A stretch of 64,000 nucleotides of DNA. Origin: Anarhynchus alexandrinus (Eukaryota > Chordata > Aves > Charadriiformes > Charadriidae). The DNA is taken from assembly GCA_008711295.1 (NCBI GenBank), contig VUYV01000513.1, positions 270,280 through 334,279 of the forward strand. Reading direction: 5' to 3'. Every line of letters starts with the position of its first letter. Position 1 is the stretch's first letter. A program made the position numbers and the translations under genes. Below are positions 33,816-48,204 of the stretch, one piece after another. A model generated the notes under the pieces. The model saw only the letters and a program-made list of their open reading frames with translations, made no database searches and was not told where the DNA came from.

Positions 33816-36800
33816 TGTAGCCATGTGCCCAGATATCAAGCACGGGGTTTATCTCCTTCAACTTTAGGGTGTGATTGAGATAAAACTACTGAATTAATAT
33901 GCCTGCATGTAGGTCTCTACATGTGAGGCAGTGTCCAAGATCCTATTATAGCAGCACAGACTAACTCAATTCATTTGTCCTCACATAAGCCTCTAGTGCT
34001 ATCTGAGATGCCCTTAAGCTTTCTGTCTGGCGTCCAGCCACAGGACTCAAGTCCCTTGTCAATATACAAAGTAGAGTCTAGAGCAATTCAATTTCTCCTA
34101 AGTCTGGCTAAAGCCGGTGGGTCAGCTGAATTGCTTTTCAGGCTCCAGTGTAGTGATTAAATTTTCATTGACTAAAGTAGGAGCTTAGGCACTTAACTCG
34201 CATGTAGACACCTAGATGCAGGCATCTGAATTTAAATGTCTTAATCTGGAGCTGACTTCCACCCTACAGGCTCCCTTCAATTGCCCAAACATATGGTGCG
34301 ATTTGCAACGGTTTGGAGTGTCCAAATCATCCGCAAAAGGCTGACAGATATGACATGAGCTACAGGAGCACCACTCAGAGCCACATGGAATACCCTGGGG
34401 CACCTCAGATGGCACTGGAAACCTGCGTCTAGGCTACTGAATGACTACACGTCTGCAATATAGATGCCTAAACAGAGCTAGTTGGCTTAAGCTCTGCATC
34501 TGATGAGGAAGGTGGGATGAGGTTTGAATTGTACCAAGGAAAATTCAGTGTGAAGAAGGCATGTTCAGAAAAATGAAAGGAAGCTTTGGCCAGAAACCCT
34601 TTGATATATTTGTCATCTAAAAATTAACCACCAAGCCTAAGCTCATTACCTAGACTGACTCCACAGTTAATGCTTCTTTCAGATCACAATTTATACCACA
34701 GTAAGAGAAATGTCTATATTGGACAGGACAAATTGCCCTATAGGGAGGTCTATCACTCTCTACAGATTGTGGAAGAAACGCAAATAAGTGTTTTAGATAC
34801 CTAATATTTAATAGGCTAATGCTGAACAAGAGTATGTTCTGCCTTTCCCCTTATGATTTGATATTAATTACCCAACTCCCTAGGTGTTAAATATGTGAAA
34901 ATGCTTTTTAGTAGGTGTAAATTTTAAGTATTTGTATGAAGGATGCGTTTCTGTCAACTGTTTGTTAACATCCATCATTATAAGGCAGGTGGTCAACATC
35001 ATGTCTTCCCCTTATAAATCCACTCTGAATATCTGTATCTGCAATCAATATTGATGGTTTTGCAAATATTAGGGCTACTCAGTCATGGAATTCTTTATCA
35101 TACACTGACTGAAGATTTCCCTCTACAGAAGGACTGAGCCGGGAGCATTTGTGTTCACCTAACTGGCCAAAAAGCCACAGGGTTGTACACAGAATATAGC
35201 AGACAGGGTAGCATCCTGGTAAAGACAAACCTTTGCACAAGAATGATGGGTCTTTCTCTTTTGTTGTAAATCACAGCCAAAGCTGCCCACTTTTCTTTAA
35301 ACAGGAAAGGGAAAGAAGAGGGACCTGACTTGCTGGTAAAGCCAGCATGAGTCACCTGCAGTCCAGTAAGATATGCTGAATGTGTTACCAATCCTGACTA
35401 TAAATCTACTGTCTACATAAAGATAACAAAGAACAACATCCACTTGAGTGCAAGCTCCCAAGAAATGAAGTAGAATTCAGTCTCTTTGTGTGTGATGACA
35501 ATTGCCTTCATCTTTTATTTTTTCCTTATTATTTTTTCAATTATATTATATGCATGTGTCAGCATATGCATAAACAATGCCTTAAATAATTTTCTTAAAG
35601 TAAACAGCACAGAATTAATAGATTTTTCAAGTTAAAATGGTGTTATTCAAAAGCAGTTAATGTGTATGATTTATCCATCACCTCTGTGTGAAGTCTTTGA
35701 AAAGGTTCTTTTGTTCTAAAGTTAGGGGGTGGAATAAGAACAACCACAATAATGCGTAGCAGTGAGATTTAAGGAGGAGACATTCAAATGGCATTCATCT
35801 AGTCACACTCTGCTAAGATGAACAAAGGGGCTTCATCCCTTGTGTTTTCTGAATTGTGTTGTCAAAGGACTAAGCCTAGAACAAATGCTCAGGCCCAGAT
35901 CAATTTTACCTAACCTTAAAAACCAAATAAAAGTTAAATGTCTAAAGCAGGGTTTTTCATACCTGACAAAGTTGTCTAGTCCAAGCTAATCCTGTACGTA
36001 TTCTTTGCACAAACTGGGGAGAATGAGAGATTTCCAAAGGGCAATTCACCTTGCCCTAAATTGAGTGTTTAAGATTAGAAAAGTAGAACAGGTCTCTGGT
36101 TTGTGCCTCTCTGTCACTTCCACAGGGACTACATAATGACTTTAAACTTGATGTCTAACATTCAGATAAACAAAATTAAGAGAGAGAAGCTGCACTTAGA
36201 TTAAGTACAGTTCCACCTTGTGGGAGTCTTTTGCTTTCCCCGGAAAGATTTGTACATGCAGCTGAGATCATAAATGACAGGCACCTAGCTCCTCCTTAAT
36301 TTTTCCAAGGCAAAACTAACTTAAACTGATCCAAATAGTGTCAAACTTATAGTTTCATTTGATTACCTGCACTATTAGTTTGAAAGTTTAATCATTTGAA
36401 CCCATTGATTCGTTCTTGGTTGTGACCCCAATTTGATCATTGCTTTGTGCCACTTTTGATTAGCTTAGTGAAACTGCAATACATTTGGCTTAGCAACATG
36501 TGCAAGTGCATATTTGCTTGTTCATACTGTTTTACAAAATCTTTAAAAATATTCACAACAGGCTTATCCATCTAAAATACCATATGGATCACAAACGCTG
36601 AGGGAATACATTCCTTTGTTTAAGAAATTTGCAAACAACTTTGCCCTGATCCTAAATGAATGAATGATTTTGTTCAAAAACTTAGAACTTTATGGATTAC
36701 AGCTGCTCTGTGCCAAAGAACGGCAGTGAGTGGATTATGGTCATTTCCACATCCAAACCTTTAGGGAGATAATGAGCTGAAAAAAGGATCAGGAGAAGAA

Positions 36801-38391
36801 CTGGTCAAAAATAAAGCAAAAAACACCACCACCACCATCCCAAAAATATCCTACAAGGCAAAAAAGACTGAATAGATTAAAAAACTATTTTCATCAGTTT
36901 TGAAAGGAACACTAGGAATAAACTGATTTTAAAAACCTTTTCAAAAAGAAGTCTCAATACATTTTATCTAGGTTCTTGTTCTATTCCTAAAATGTCATTG
37001 TTGTTTTTTTCATTTAAATTGTATATTACAGAACCAATTGCAACCCTGGTACACATTGGAGATGGAGTTGCCAGTATTCATGATGGTGAAGTGTAATAGG
37101 AGAGTGTATGCCATACTGACCAGAGGTGACTGTAGGAAAACAAATCCCCTTAATCCTTGTCTCCTACCAATGCCAGTAAAGAATAAGCTCCATTTATGGG
37201 GCATCACCAAATTTCTTTGGAAACAAGGATGCTCTTCAGCATGTTAAGGCAGAGAATGGAAATCAGGTACAGCAGAGAGCAACTTTGCTGAGGCTCGGTG
37301 AGCTGTGAAAAGCAGCAGAAAAGAAATAAGCTGACTGTCACTCTCCAACACACAAGGTTTCATCTCACCTCTGGAAAGCTGAAGTGGCATTGCTGTGGTC
37401 ACAAATGTCTAAAGAGATGATGGAGAAAAGGAGGTAATGCTTTTGATTCAACCAATACTTCCAGATAAAACAAACACGTTTTTGAGGGGACAGTACATGG
37501 ACTATTCACTATACCTGTTCCGAATAAACAGGAGTCATGACAAAGCGGTGAGGATTTTGGTCAGAGAATGCTTGAGACACTAGGTTTTTGGGGCAGATCA
37601 GACATGCAGTTCTGCATCTTTCCAGATTTTCCTTCTATTTCTTTCTTATCCTTTTTTATCCCCCTACCCTCTTGGCGTTGCTGCCTACTGCTGTTCTATC
37701 CAGTGAAGATGGAATTCACTCTTTTCTATACTGCTTGAGTCCTTGTTCAGCTAAAAGTGTGATGGGCGGTACAACTATCATCCCTCACAGGTTTCCTCCT
37801 TCTTTCTCTTGCCAGGAGAGAGCAGGTGCTCAACCTATTCCCTCAACTATGTCTTTCCCACTTCCCCTGCCATCAAACACGTCTGTTCCCCGGCAGTCTT
37901 TGTTCTCTCTCTCTTTCACTAACCCATGGGAAAAAACAGTGACGCCCTACGACTGGGAGATCTATGATTGCTGCGCACACGGGATTTTTCTCAGCTCTGT
38001 CAGGTTGCTCCATTACTGCACCTGAAATCAGTGATATCTAGGCCTGATAGTCTACACTTTTGTCTTCTGCTCCTGAAAGGAAGATTTCTTTGGTCTTAAA
38101 AGGAAGATTTCTGTTACTGACTGACGCACATTTATTTGGGTAACGAGGAAGAGCAAGAATCACTGGGACTCTGCTAATGGCATGTCACATTCTGTTATTG
38201 TGCTGCACTTGCTTCTTCTGCCTCCCATTAGGAACATTCAATTCCAGCTCCTGAGGATATTGGTTCCATACCAATGAAGCTAAAAATATTTTCAAAATGC
38301 CCAGGGGGTGAATATTTTTATGTCCTTCCACTTAGATGAGGCTGTTTTAGGATGATGCTGACTCACACACAATCTCTCTTGCATACTAATC

Positions 38392-38443
38392 AACGCAACA
38401 ATAATTCAGGTCATTTCAACGCAACAATAACTCAGGTTATTTG
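38392..38443. repeat. 26-bp tandem duplication
   Basis: Units 38392-38417 and 38418-38443 both begin AACGCAACAATAA and differ at about three positions. Confidence 0.85.
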
Positions 38444-38589
38444 GTTTCAAAGCATGTTCCCTAATGTGTTAACCTTTCACTGTTAACCTGCAGAATCCTC
38501 CTTCATGCGGCACAAAGGGATTGAACCAAACAATGGGAGGATGGGGAAAGACAAACGTAGATTGAAATTAAAGGATGAGGCTTAGATTA

Positions 38590-38632
38590 TTTGTATTTAT
38601 TTATGTATTTATGTATTTTATGTATTTATTTA
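38590..38632. repeat. TTTA/TGTATTTA simple repeat
   Basis: Imperfect microsatellite of TATTTATTTATG-type units. Confidence 0.85.
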
Positions 38633-41600
38633 GATGCAGGAATTGAGCTCTGATATCCTGAGTCACAGTCCACTAGTTTAATCACAAGGTTATCCTTCCC
38701 TTCTGCTCCTTTTCTGCAAACAGTGAAAGCTTGATGATAGTGATAGTCCCTCCAACACTTCTTTGAATATTTACATCACAGGCAATCCAATTAAGCCTTT
38801 GTCCTGCCTATATGTGTTTCATAAAGCAACATAAAGAGGAGAAACACCAACACGTCACTTGGGTAACCAACAACTTTAGTTGACAATACATGTTCAAAAC
38901 CAGCAGCACAAAAAAAAAAACAGTTTGAAACTAATTCATCAACTGAAAGCTGTCTGTGTGAAACATTTGGGGAATCACTTCAGACATATAAATATATATA
39001 TTCCCAACTGTAGTCACAGATCATTTGCACTCAAAAACCAGGGAAAATGGTTTAATGAGTTCTGCATTACAGCTAGGCTACTTTGCTCTACTTACATGTG
39101 TTTATGGTCACTGCTTTTAAAGCTTTTAAATGTAAACGCAATGGCTCTCAGTATTCAAAATAATAGTTTGGATGGTGGTTCTTGTTTATTTTTGCATGGG
39201 TCAAATACATGAATTGCAAAATCAGATCAGAGTGAAAAACCTTTCATTCCCAAAGGAGGGAAAATTACAACTCAGTGTAGAGAAGTTGACGTCATGTAAA
39301 ATGTGTGACATTTTCTCTTCAGCTGGGTTAACCAAAGGAGCTGAGCTTATAGTAAAGGGTTTCTACCAAGACTGATTTTACATTGGTGGAATGAATAGTC
39401 CCATATTTTCCTAAGTCAAATTCAGTGTAGTATTCAGTTAGTGGTATTCAACACATAGGGCTGAGAAAAGTCTTGTCTGTGTTAAACACCCAGCGAGTGA
39501 GTCTATCTCAGTTATATCACGCCTTGCTGAGCCAATGGGGCCACTGAGCCAATTTTTTACATATGACTTTAATTTAGTATTTTCTTTGGAATGTATTTAG
39601 GGCATATCTAGAGATGACTCAAATCTTAACAGTGTATAAATCTGTTTCCTTTCTATTTTTGTTTTTAGTAACAGATAATTCCTAGGTTTTGTATTAACCA
39701 GCTTTCCCTAACTGGACACCTCTAAGCTTTTAGGGACAGTCCTGCCTAGTGTTAAAAATATATGTGATAAAAAGAGATAGCCGCTCATTATCAATTGTTT
39801 GGTTAGGAAAAAAATCACTGAAACACCTTTAAGAATTCATATTCGGAGCATGAAATTAATTGAGATGATCCTAACCAAAGATGGCAGTGACAGAAACATT
39901 TCACTTTTGATTCCATTTCCAGCTCGGAGCCCATTTCAACCCACCTTGGAACAGAATTGCCTTCTTCAGTTTTTTACTGTGGCTTACATAGGGAGGCTAA
40001 AATTACAATGCTCCTAAATTAGGTACTTCAGGTTTGTGTCAAAAACCGTGTGGGTAAATACTGATTTTTGTGGTTCAACACACATTGAGTGAGAATCGTA
40101 TGAAAGTGACCCCAAGATCCCTCCTAGTCCAATACTTGCTGCAAAGCAGGGTCCAGTATAACTAAGCACTGTGGCAGGTGCTCATTAATTGGTTCATGAT
40201 GATCACAGGTTATGGAGATTCTACAGCCATGGAGCTGGTGAGGAGCTGTACTTTACTCTTTCCCAAGTAACAGCCCTCCTACACAATTCTTTGTGTTACA
40301 AAGGGGAAAATTGTTGTTAAATTTCCCACAAAGTGAAATGCAAGTAAATTAATTCCAGGGTGATGTAAATGTTCCATGAGAACACAAATCAAAGTTTCCA
40401 TTCCAACTTCACCTCTTGCATTATGGGCATACGTTACACTTAGACATAATATAGACATATGGACATACGTCATTTTGTGTACATACATGTAAAATAACAT
40501 CTTAAAATGGAAACAAAACCATTTGGAGGCAGACAATCAAAATGTCCTTTACTGAGATCATTTTTATCCTGTTTTCAAAATGAAATTAAATTAAAATGTA
40601 TTTGTTGCTATGATGCATTTGCCTTTGCCAAATTCTGACAAGAAAAAGAAATGTTTCCACTCTGAAGACATTTTACAGCACAGATTTGATCTATCCATGG
40701 TTTTCTAAGTTCACATTTATGGCTGTCTCACAAAGTGCGTCGTATTGCTTATAGCACCCAGAGTCACTGTCAGGATATGAGATTCATTGTGCTAGACACT
40801 GTGTAACGTGTAAAACAGTGTAAAACTGTCTGGGCAGGATTCAGCTGCCTTTTTACAGGTTCCTAGCGCAATCTGGGACACCCGAGAGCGTCCTAAACAC
40901 GTGCAGGGGGACAGGTCTGGAAGACCTGCAGCCTTCAGGAGGGGCAGCTGGAACCTTAAAGGTTACCCGTCTGTGTGTCAAATGATGCTAACCTCCTGTT
41001 TTTAGGCAAAAATATCTTACCCTCCTTATTGTGAAATACAGTCTGCAAGAAACAAGGATTACAGGATTACAAACTACATATTTAGAAGAAGGCAATGACA
41101 ATAAAACAAGTACAGGAACTGTGGGAACATAAAAGAAGCAGGACAGCATCAAACCCATGATCCAATTAGACCATTATCCTGCCTCTGGCAGTGGTCAACA
41201 GTAAAAGTTATAGAGAAACAGAATAAAAACAGGGTAAATCTACAGAGACACTTCTTTGCAATATAAGACTGTAAATTAAAAACTTCTTAATATAAACAGA
41301 TTAAATTGCAATCAAAACCTAACAATCATTTATCCGTTCTTTTATGAATACGAAACTCTGGATAGATTAACTGCTAATAATTTCTCCTGAGAAGAAAGAA
41401 AAGGTTGGCTTTGCTAACTAATTCCAGGCATAAAACCCACTCTTAACCTGACACCTCTGTGCAGTGGAACAGCGCTGTGGCAGAGGGCTCCAGTGTTGTG
41501 CTAACAGGGCCTGAATTAACAGTTATTAAAACCTCAACGGAGAAGGACACTGCTAAGAACCTTTCTTTAGCATATAACATAAAGCAAATTTAAATGATAC

Positions 41601-43404
41601 CATGCCACCCAGACACAATTTTCACATAAGCATTAGGAAATACTGTGTCTTTCAAAGCATATGACATTTTTACTAATAGTAGAGCAGGCCAGAAAATTTT
41701 TCTTATTCACACTATTTTAGGTTTTTTTAACTTAAGTTAAATATTTCAGTTTTATCTAAGTGCGCCCTTTGGAAGCTCTGAAACTTTAAAAAAACAACCC
41801 CTCTACATTGAAAGTGTTTCAGAGTTTGGTGATCAAAATCTTGGAAGAATTCTGTTTGGAAAGTTTTCTCTCCAGTTGTTGAAAACTAAATGTTTTGAAG
41901 TACCAAAGTTTATAACCTACGAAAAAATCTCCCCCACCAAAACTCCCTTAGGATTCTAGTTATAATTCTAATGTTTATAATAAATAAATTCTTGTGACTT
42001 TTCAACTTTCTCAGGACTGCAAATCTCAAATTAATTGTGGTTTTCAGGATTTACATGGTCTTCTGATGATGACATATCATCTTCTAAAGACATAGTGCTG
42101 TTATTCTGCTCATACATTCTAAGAGCAAAATATTGATCTTGCCACAAAACAGTGATTTCTGGATTAAAGATGATGAAATGTTCCAGTTTTCAGATGTTTC
42201 AAAAAAAAAAAAAAGTCCTGCTGACCTGGTGTCACTGCTGCTAAATGCGATTCCATCCACCCTTTTCTTGCTGCTCATTCGTGCGACACTTCCAGCATTG
42301 ATAGTGTCCCGGCTGAACTGGCTTCCCAGGGTTACCAGGGGTTTCAGTCTTGCTCTGTATTGAATTTATTTAATTCACAGCTGGTAACACCAGCATACAC
42401 CTGGATGTCTTGGAAAACGAGCGGCACAGCCCTGAGGACTGCAAGGGCACTAACTGACTTCTAAAACCTACTCCACTGATGTTGTCATTGGGCAAGCAGC
42501 TCCTCCTCGGTGAGCACTGTACAGCTAAGGGGCACCAGAGCTGTCCCTGTTTCAGAGAGGTGACAAACTGGTAAAGACTATATCAAGGACTGGTCCATGT
42601 AGGTAATTTCACAGCTCTCGGGCACTTTATAGAAAGGGCAGTCCAGGTCTTTCCTTGGAAAGAGGTTAAATATTGGTAGACAGGTTTCCTTTGAAGTGTG
42701 CCATCATTAATATCCAGTCAAAGCCATTGTGCATGGTTGTACGCTTATAGAGTGACTCAGAAGACCAAATTTTTTTACTTCTGGTCATTTGCAAGTATAT
42801 GAGGCTCCTCACTTTAATTGCATCAACACTTTGAAAGCAAATTCCTGGTTCTGCCTCTCATATTTTTATTAACAGGCCTACCATAGTGGTGCCTGGGGAT
42901 GAACAACGCGTAGAGGTCCGATGTTGCTGGGCATTCCACAGTCTCTGCTCTGACAAGAGAACAAGATGAGCTCAGAGAAGAGAATTCAGCAGAGACAAAT
43001 ACAAAGAAATGACATATTAAGGAAAGAAAGAGTTATACAAAGAGGGAGTAGTGAGAGAAAGAAGGAAAGCTGGCAGAAGAGGTAAGTGGAGATTCAGCTT
43101 GAGATACAGAGGCTGGGGTAGGTGCAAACAGCCCATCAGCACCTCTTTACTGACAGGTGTTCAGGTGCGCCACGTTGACACCATTATGTCTGCTGTCTAC
43201 TGGATCAACTGGTTCTGTGGCTGTTCTTCCAGGCTTGAGCCTCCAGCTGACTCTTTCATGATGTTTCTTTCTCCAAAGTCATGAATTATGTGGGGCTATG
43301 GGGCTAGTATGAGTAGATTTGCTTCTGTGATGGCAATGTAACTGGAAAATGTATGAATGATGGGTGAGTGGGGGTTGGCAGTCCTTTCTCTGAAAGCCGA
43401 AAGA

Positions 43405-44257
43405 GACTCACATACTTGCCATCCAGAGGGACCTGGACAGGCTGGCGAGGTGGGCCTGTGCAAACCTCATGGGGTTCAACAAGGCCAAGTGCAGGGTCCT
43501 GCACCTGGGATGGGGCAATCCCAAGCACAAATACAGGCTGGGCAGAGGATGGGTTGAGAGTAGCCCTGCTGAAAAGGACTTGGGGGTGCTGATTGATGAG
43601 AAGCTCAACATGAGCCAGCAATGTGCGATCGCAGCCCAGAAAGCCAACAGTATTCCTGGGCTGCATCAAAAGAAGCGTGGCCAGCAGGTCGAGGGAGGTG
43701 ATTCTGCCCCTCTACTCTGCTCTGGTGAGACCCCACCTGGAGTACTGCATCCAGCTCTGGAGTCCCCAACATAAGAAGGACATGGACCTGTTGGAGTGGG
43801 TCTAGAGGAGGGCCACAAAGATGATCAGAGGGCTGGAGCCCCTCTGCTACAAAGACGGGCTGAGAGAGTTGGGATTGTTCAGCCTGGAGAAGAGAAGGCT
43901 CCAGGGAGACCTTATAGCGGCTTTCCAGTATCTGAAGGGGGTCTACAAGAAAGCTGAAGAAGGACTATTTACGAGGGCATGTAGTGATGGGACGAGGGGG
44001 AATGGCTTCAAACTGGAAGAGGGGAGATTTAGATTAGATATTAGGAAGAAATTTTTCACTCTGAGGGTGGTGAAACACTGGAACAGGTTACCCACGGAAG
44101 CTGTGGATTCCCCATCCCTGGAAGTGTTCAAGGCCAGGCTGGATGGGGCTTTGTGCAACCTGTTCTAGTGGAATGTGTCCCTGCTCATGGCAGGGAGGGT
44201 GAAACTAGATGGTCCTCAAGGCCCCTTCCAACCTAAACCATTCTATGATTCTATGAT
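43405..44257 (+). mobile_element. CR1 LINE fragment C9 (RT C-terminus and 3' end)
   Basis: A well preserved 5'-truncated CR1 of about 850 bp on the plus strand. It starts just past the RT catalytic box ([11 protein letters not shown]), runs to the ORF2 stop near 44168, and ends with AACCTAAACCATTCTATG and a further ATTCTATGAT unit. Its 3' UTR resembles the tail of C5. Confidence 0.95.
43469..44168 (+). pseudogene. CR1 ORF2 C-terminal region, three frames
   Basis: The C-terminal third of ORF2, broken twice. The first stretch (43469 on) reads [20 protein letters not shown] and [19 protein letters not shown]; a frameshift near 43665 moves it to the frame with [20 protein letters not shown] and [24 protein letters not shown] at 43803-43805 then interrupts, and the remainder (43821-44168) is open through [37 protein letters not shown] and the final GALCNLF. 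The catalytic RT boxes are not present. Confidence 0.9.
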
Positions 44258-47200
44258 GGTTCTGTGAAAGTATTAATTGAAAGGAGGCAGTATTAATTGG
44301 GAGAGCTGAACTTTACATCAGCAGAGGTTATAACAGCCATATATTCTTAAGTACTATGTGTATTTACAATAATTATTTCCTCCTTACAAGCACCTGAATA
44401 TAAAATCTCAGCTAAACTTTTCCCTTGGTTGACCAGCAAAAAAAAAATATTAGAGGCAAATAAGAGGAGAATGGAGGGACAGGGGTTAGTCTATGGGAAA
44501 TCAGAAGCACAGAGACTATTAGGGAAGAAAAGTTTCCCAAATACTCCTTTTGCTTCTTGCACTTGAATGTAATCCACACTGCTGCAGAAACACCAGCTTT
44601 CTTTACAGATAACCTACAGGTTTTATGCATGCAAATTGGTAATATAGAAGAAAGCACGTATTAGAAATTATCATGGCCAAAAGCTCTGAGTTTTTGGACA
44701 CTGGAATTGAAGTAGAATGAACAGTGCAGAGCTTTTTAATAGATTAACTCCTTTTGTAAGCTTATAAGACTCCCTGAGAAAGTGAAGAAATGGCTCTAGG
44801 GTGACATCTGTTTTGGAAATGGATGGGATACACATCACGGAGTAATTCTCAGCCTCTATGCAGCAATGATTGTACATGCTTACCAAAGAAGCTGATGTTT
44901 GTATGCATGAATGGCTGCACTATCTGTAGAGAAGTCACCTTACTTTTCATTTCTCAGTACAGATAGGAGTCCATGGAAGCTATTAAATGTAAATTAGAGC
45001 TGGAAATACTTGATAGAGACCCTTTCTTATTATACCGTTATCAGTGAAAAAAATCGGCTATGGAAAGCTAAGAAAAAATATTAAAATTTTAAAATTTTAA
45101 TTTTTTTTTCCAACAAATTTGCTGTCAAAAAAATATAATTCTGCAGATGAGGTCAACCACATTCAGTTTCACATAACAAGTTTTATTACACGGCTTTTCC
45201 TCAAACAATCAATATGTTATCTTTGTTCTGCTCCTTGTACGACCAAGAACATAGCAGCTTTCTCCCACTGACTCCTTGATGGCAGTCGGAGCCCTGGCAG
45301 TTCTGCAAGGCAGAGTACATGCTCCAAATCCTGGCCTAGCTCGCCTGAAAGTAGTCAGGACAACAGAGTATGGACTTGACTGAAGTTAAAACAGGAGCTT
45401 ACCTCCCCATTAACTATAATAAATGAGGTCTCTTGTTTTTCAGGTTTATTTGGAGAGAGCTTTGTGGAAGATTTGGATAGGAAACAAGATTTCAGCAAGC
45501 CTGGAGTAACATGCCAAGGAGTCGGCATGCTGGGAACAGTCTCCAGTTGAGAAGTGCTCTGAGAAGGACTATGGGAGACTGACAAGGGGAATTAACTCCA
45601 GGTTTGGGGCTGCAGTTTGAGTGAGGGATCCAAGAAGCTCATAAAATATGGAGCAGGATCAGCACATAAGCTGCTTTGTATATGTGCAACAGTGGAAATT
45701 TAGGCATTTAACCCTCTTGAGTTAATCAGCAGCTGAGCAGTGGGTTTTGAGGGCTTTAGGTAGCTTAAGATACACATATGCGTCTCGGTTCATCAATGAA
45801 AAAAAAAATCACAGCCTGTAATAAAGGAAATAAAATCTCATGTGCTTCTTATGTCTAGGCTGTCTCGGTGGCTTGGAGTTTTATTCAATCTCCTCTGGCA
45901 GGACTTATCAAAACAACAGATCGCTTTGGCTAATTAGCCAATATTAGTTAGAGAACTGTGACTTCTGCATTCTTCAAATAGGGATGTTAGTTGTGGCTGC
46001 CCGTTAAAGAAAAAGACATTGCTCTGAAAGGCTGAAATTCTCAACGTGCCAAAAAATCAGCAAATATATATGTTTCTTTGACATTTAGAAGAACAAGACA
46101 CTGTGCTGCAACCCGTGACTGCATATGGCAGGGCCAGCCAACCTTTCTGTAAGTGGGGCAGAAAACTTTGTGAGCCGTGGAACGCATCGCAGGTTCCTCA
46201 CGGTGAGGAGCAGGGACATCTGAGGCGGACATGGCATGATGGTGCTGGGATCAGTAAGGAGGTTGTTTCAGGAGCATGCCCACACATACCTGATGGCTCA
46301 CCTCCTCCTCATGACGGCACCACCCTGAAGTCCCCATGCCAGTACGGTCCTGTCACCAGACATGTGACAGAAACCTGCCATAACACCTGCGCTTGACTCA
46401 CTTGTGTCTCAGGAGCTACAAAATGGTCCCCATGAAACTTACTGTTCATCTATCTGAAAATTCCATAGCAGTCAGTTAAAGATTTTAATAGTATTTCCCC
46501 TTCGATTGTGATTATATAGGAATGTCATTACATCTACTTTTGTCCCAGACAAAAGAGAAAAAAAATGAGAAAAAAAGCCCCATTCAAAGAATAGGAAGTT
46601 TACACAGTAACACAAGATCCAGAACTACAATAATTACCCCAATACAAGTCTCCAAAGAGTAAGAATGAGACATCACAGAGGAACAGATTATGCCATGTCT
46701 GCATATGCTGAGGTTCATGTGTCTTCCTCCGAGGCCGCCGTCCTGGTTGCTGTTAGAGGCAGGATGCTGGGCTGGACAGACCTGGAGCGTGATCCAGGCT
46801 GACAAATTCTGTGTTCCTAAGACTACCAGATAGAGAAAACATACCTTATTTATTTAAACTGCCTTAATTTTTTCCCTTTCTTCCGTGCAGATTTAATTTC
46901 CTTCTGGAAAGCAGTTACCCAGCTGTGGCTATGAAACTGGTAATAAGCACACAGCTTCGGTTCAAAGGTGATCAAGCGCTGCTCCTACGTTTAAAGGAAT
47001 AGAAGATGGGAAAGACAGGAACGGGGCTAGGTAATGAAGGCACTTGGTGGTGTTTGGACCGAGCATCCAGGGAGTACATCACAGTTGCCAGAGTAAAACA
47101 GCAAGTTCTGGTCTTCTTCAGATCAAGCCTTTTCAAAACAGACACAGAAAGCCTGTCCTTTCTGCTGAAAGAAAGCCGGGGGAAAAAAATTAAGTAGCTA

Positions 47201-48016
47201 CATGCAAAACTGTTTCAAAGCTAATTTCACTCCCTCCTGTGTAACACTTTCACCTTCCCTAATAACAGCAGAATGGATTCACATAAAACTTTATGTTTTT
47301 AAAATTATCACTCTTGCCTTTGAAACCGAGGGCCAAGTCTTCTGTTGAGGAAAATTGAAGCGGATACATTGATTAAGTGCAGTTAATCCAGCTTGCACTG
47401 CCTGAAATTCTGGCACTGGTTCACTTTTTCACAAAGGAAAATGCATATGGAAAACCTGGAACAGCTCAATGGTTGAAAACTTCCTCCTTGCAAGTCTTGC
47501 CATTGAATTTAGAAGAGCAAGGATCTCATGCGTATTCTCCTGTCCTTTCATTCCTTCTCCAAAACAAGTTCAAGAAAAAAAAGAAAGAACATGTTTAGCA
47601 TCTACCAGAAAAACAAGGCCAAGCATTAGATTCTTTTATTTTGTGGAATACATTTCTTGCTTCCTTCCTATCCTCAGCAAACTGTTTTGTAGTTGCAACA
47701 AGAAATCAGAACTTCATGTTTGAGCACAATGGGTACAAGGGGGCAGAGATCGGACCTAGTCCAAGCTGGATACTAGAGGGACAAGGAAGTTCAGGACAAC
47801 TGCTGGAAGGACTGCAGGGTCTGGGAGTGGATGGAGAGACCTGTTTGCATATGTGTGTGTTGGGAGGGGTGGGTGGTCTGAGCACCAGCAGCTGGAGTGA
47901 GGCTGCAACCTCAGGGGCTCACATGCCCCAGTGCCGGTAACTGGGGAGGCTGGGATCCAGGGGCAGCTACTGGGCAAACAAATGTCTGAGTGCAGCTGCT
48001 CGAGTCATCCACATTG
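44258..48016. other. Gene-free stretch
   Basis: No gene or mobile element recognised. Short AT-only runs occur near 45080-45110. Confidence 0.55.
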
Positions 48017-48120
48017 TACATATCTGCATAGATATATATGTATGCATACATATATATGCACATATATATTTAATGAATTTATTTATAAATATATGCATTT
48101 GTATACACACATAGATATAT
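48017..48120. repeat. TATATG/CATA simple repeat
   Basis: AT-rich imperfect dinucleotide and tetranucleotide repeat (ATATATGTATGCATACATAT and similar), ending about 50 bp before CR1 C10. Confidence 0.85.
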
Positions 48121-48204
48121 TCTCTACTATCAGCCAGAGAAGGGAAAAGGAAAAAGCATTTGTGTTTGCATTTATAGAATCATAGAATGGTTAGAGTTAG
48201 AAGG

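Larger units (their letters stand above)
31731..43404. other. Gene-free stretch of 11.7 kb
   Basis: No mobile element recognised and no certain gene. It contains the 109-codon minus-strand ORF (33473-33802), copy 2 of the 51-bp paralogous segment, the possible ancient repeat near 33999-34033, a 26-bp tandem duplication (38392-38443) and a TTTA/TGTATTTA simple repeat (38590-38632). Confidence 0.55.

Noticed and set aside
37588..38025. 145-codon frame with a hydrophobic N-terminus resembling a signal peptide
   Set aside because: The hydrophobic stretch comes from a pyrimidine-rich tract. The rest has no conserved motif.
46103..46396. 97-codon frame in a more GC-rich patch
   Set aside because: No motif recognised and no splice context. 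A vague resemblance to DNA-transposon sequence was too weak to report as a feature.
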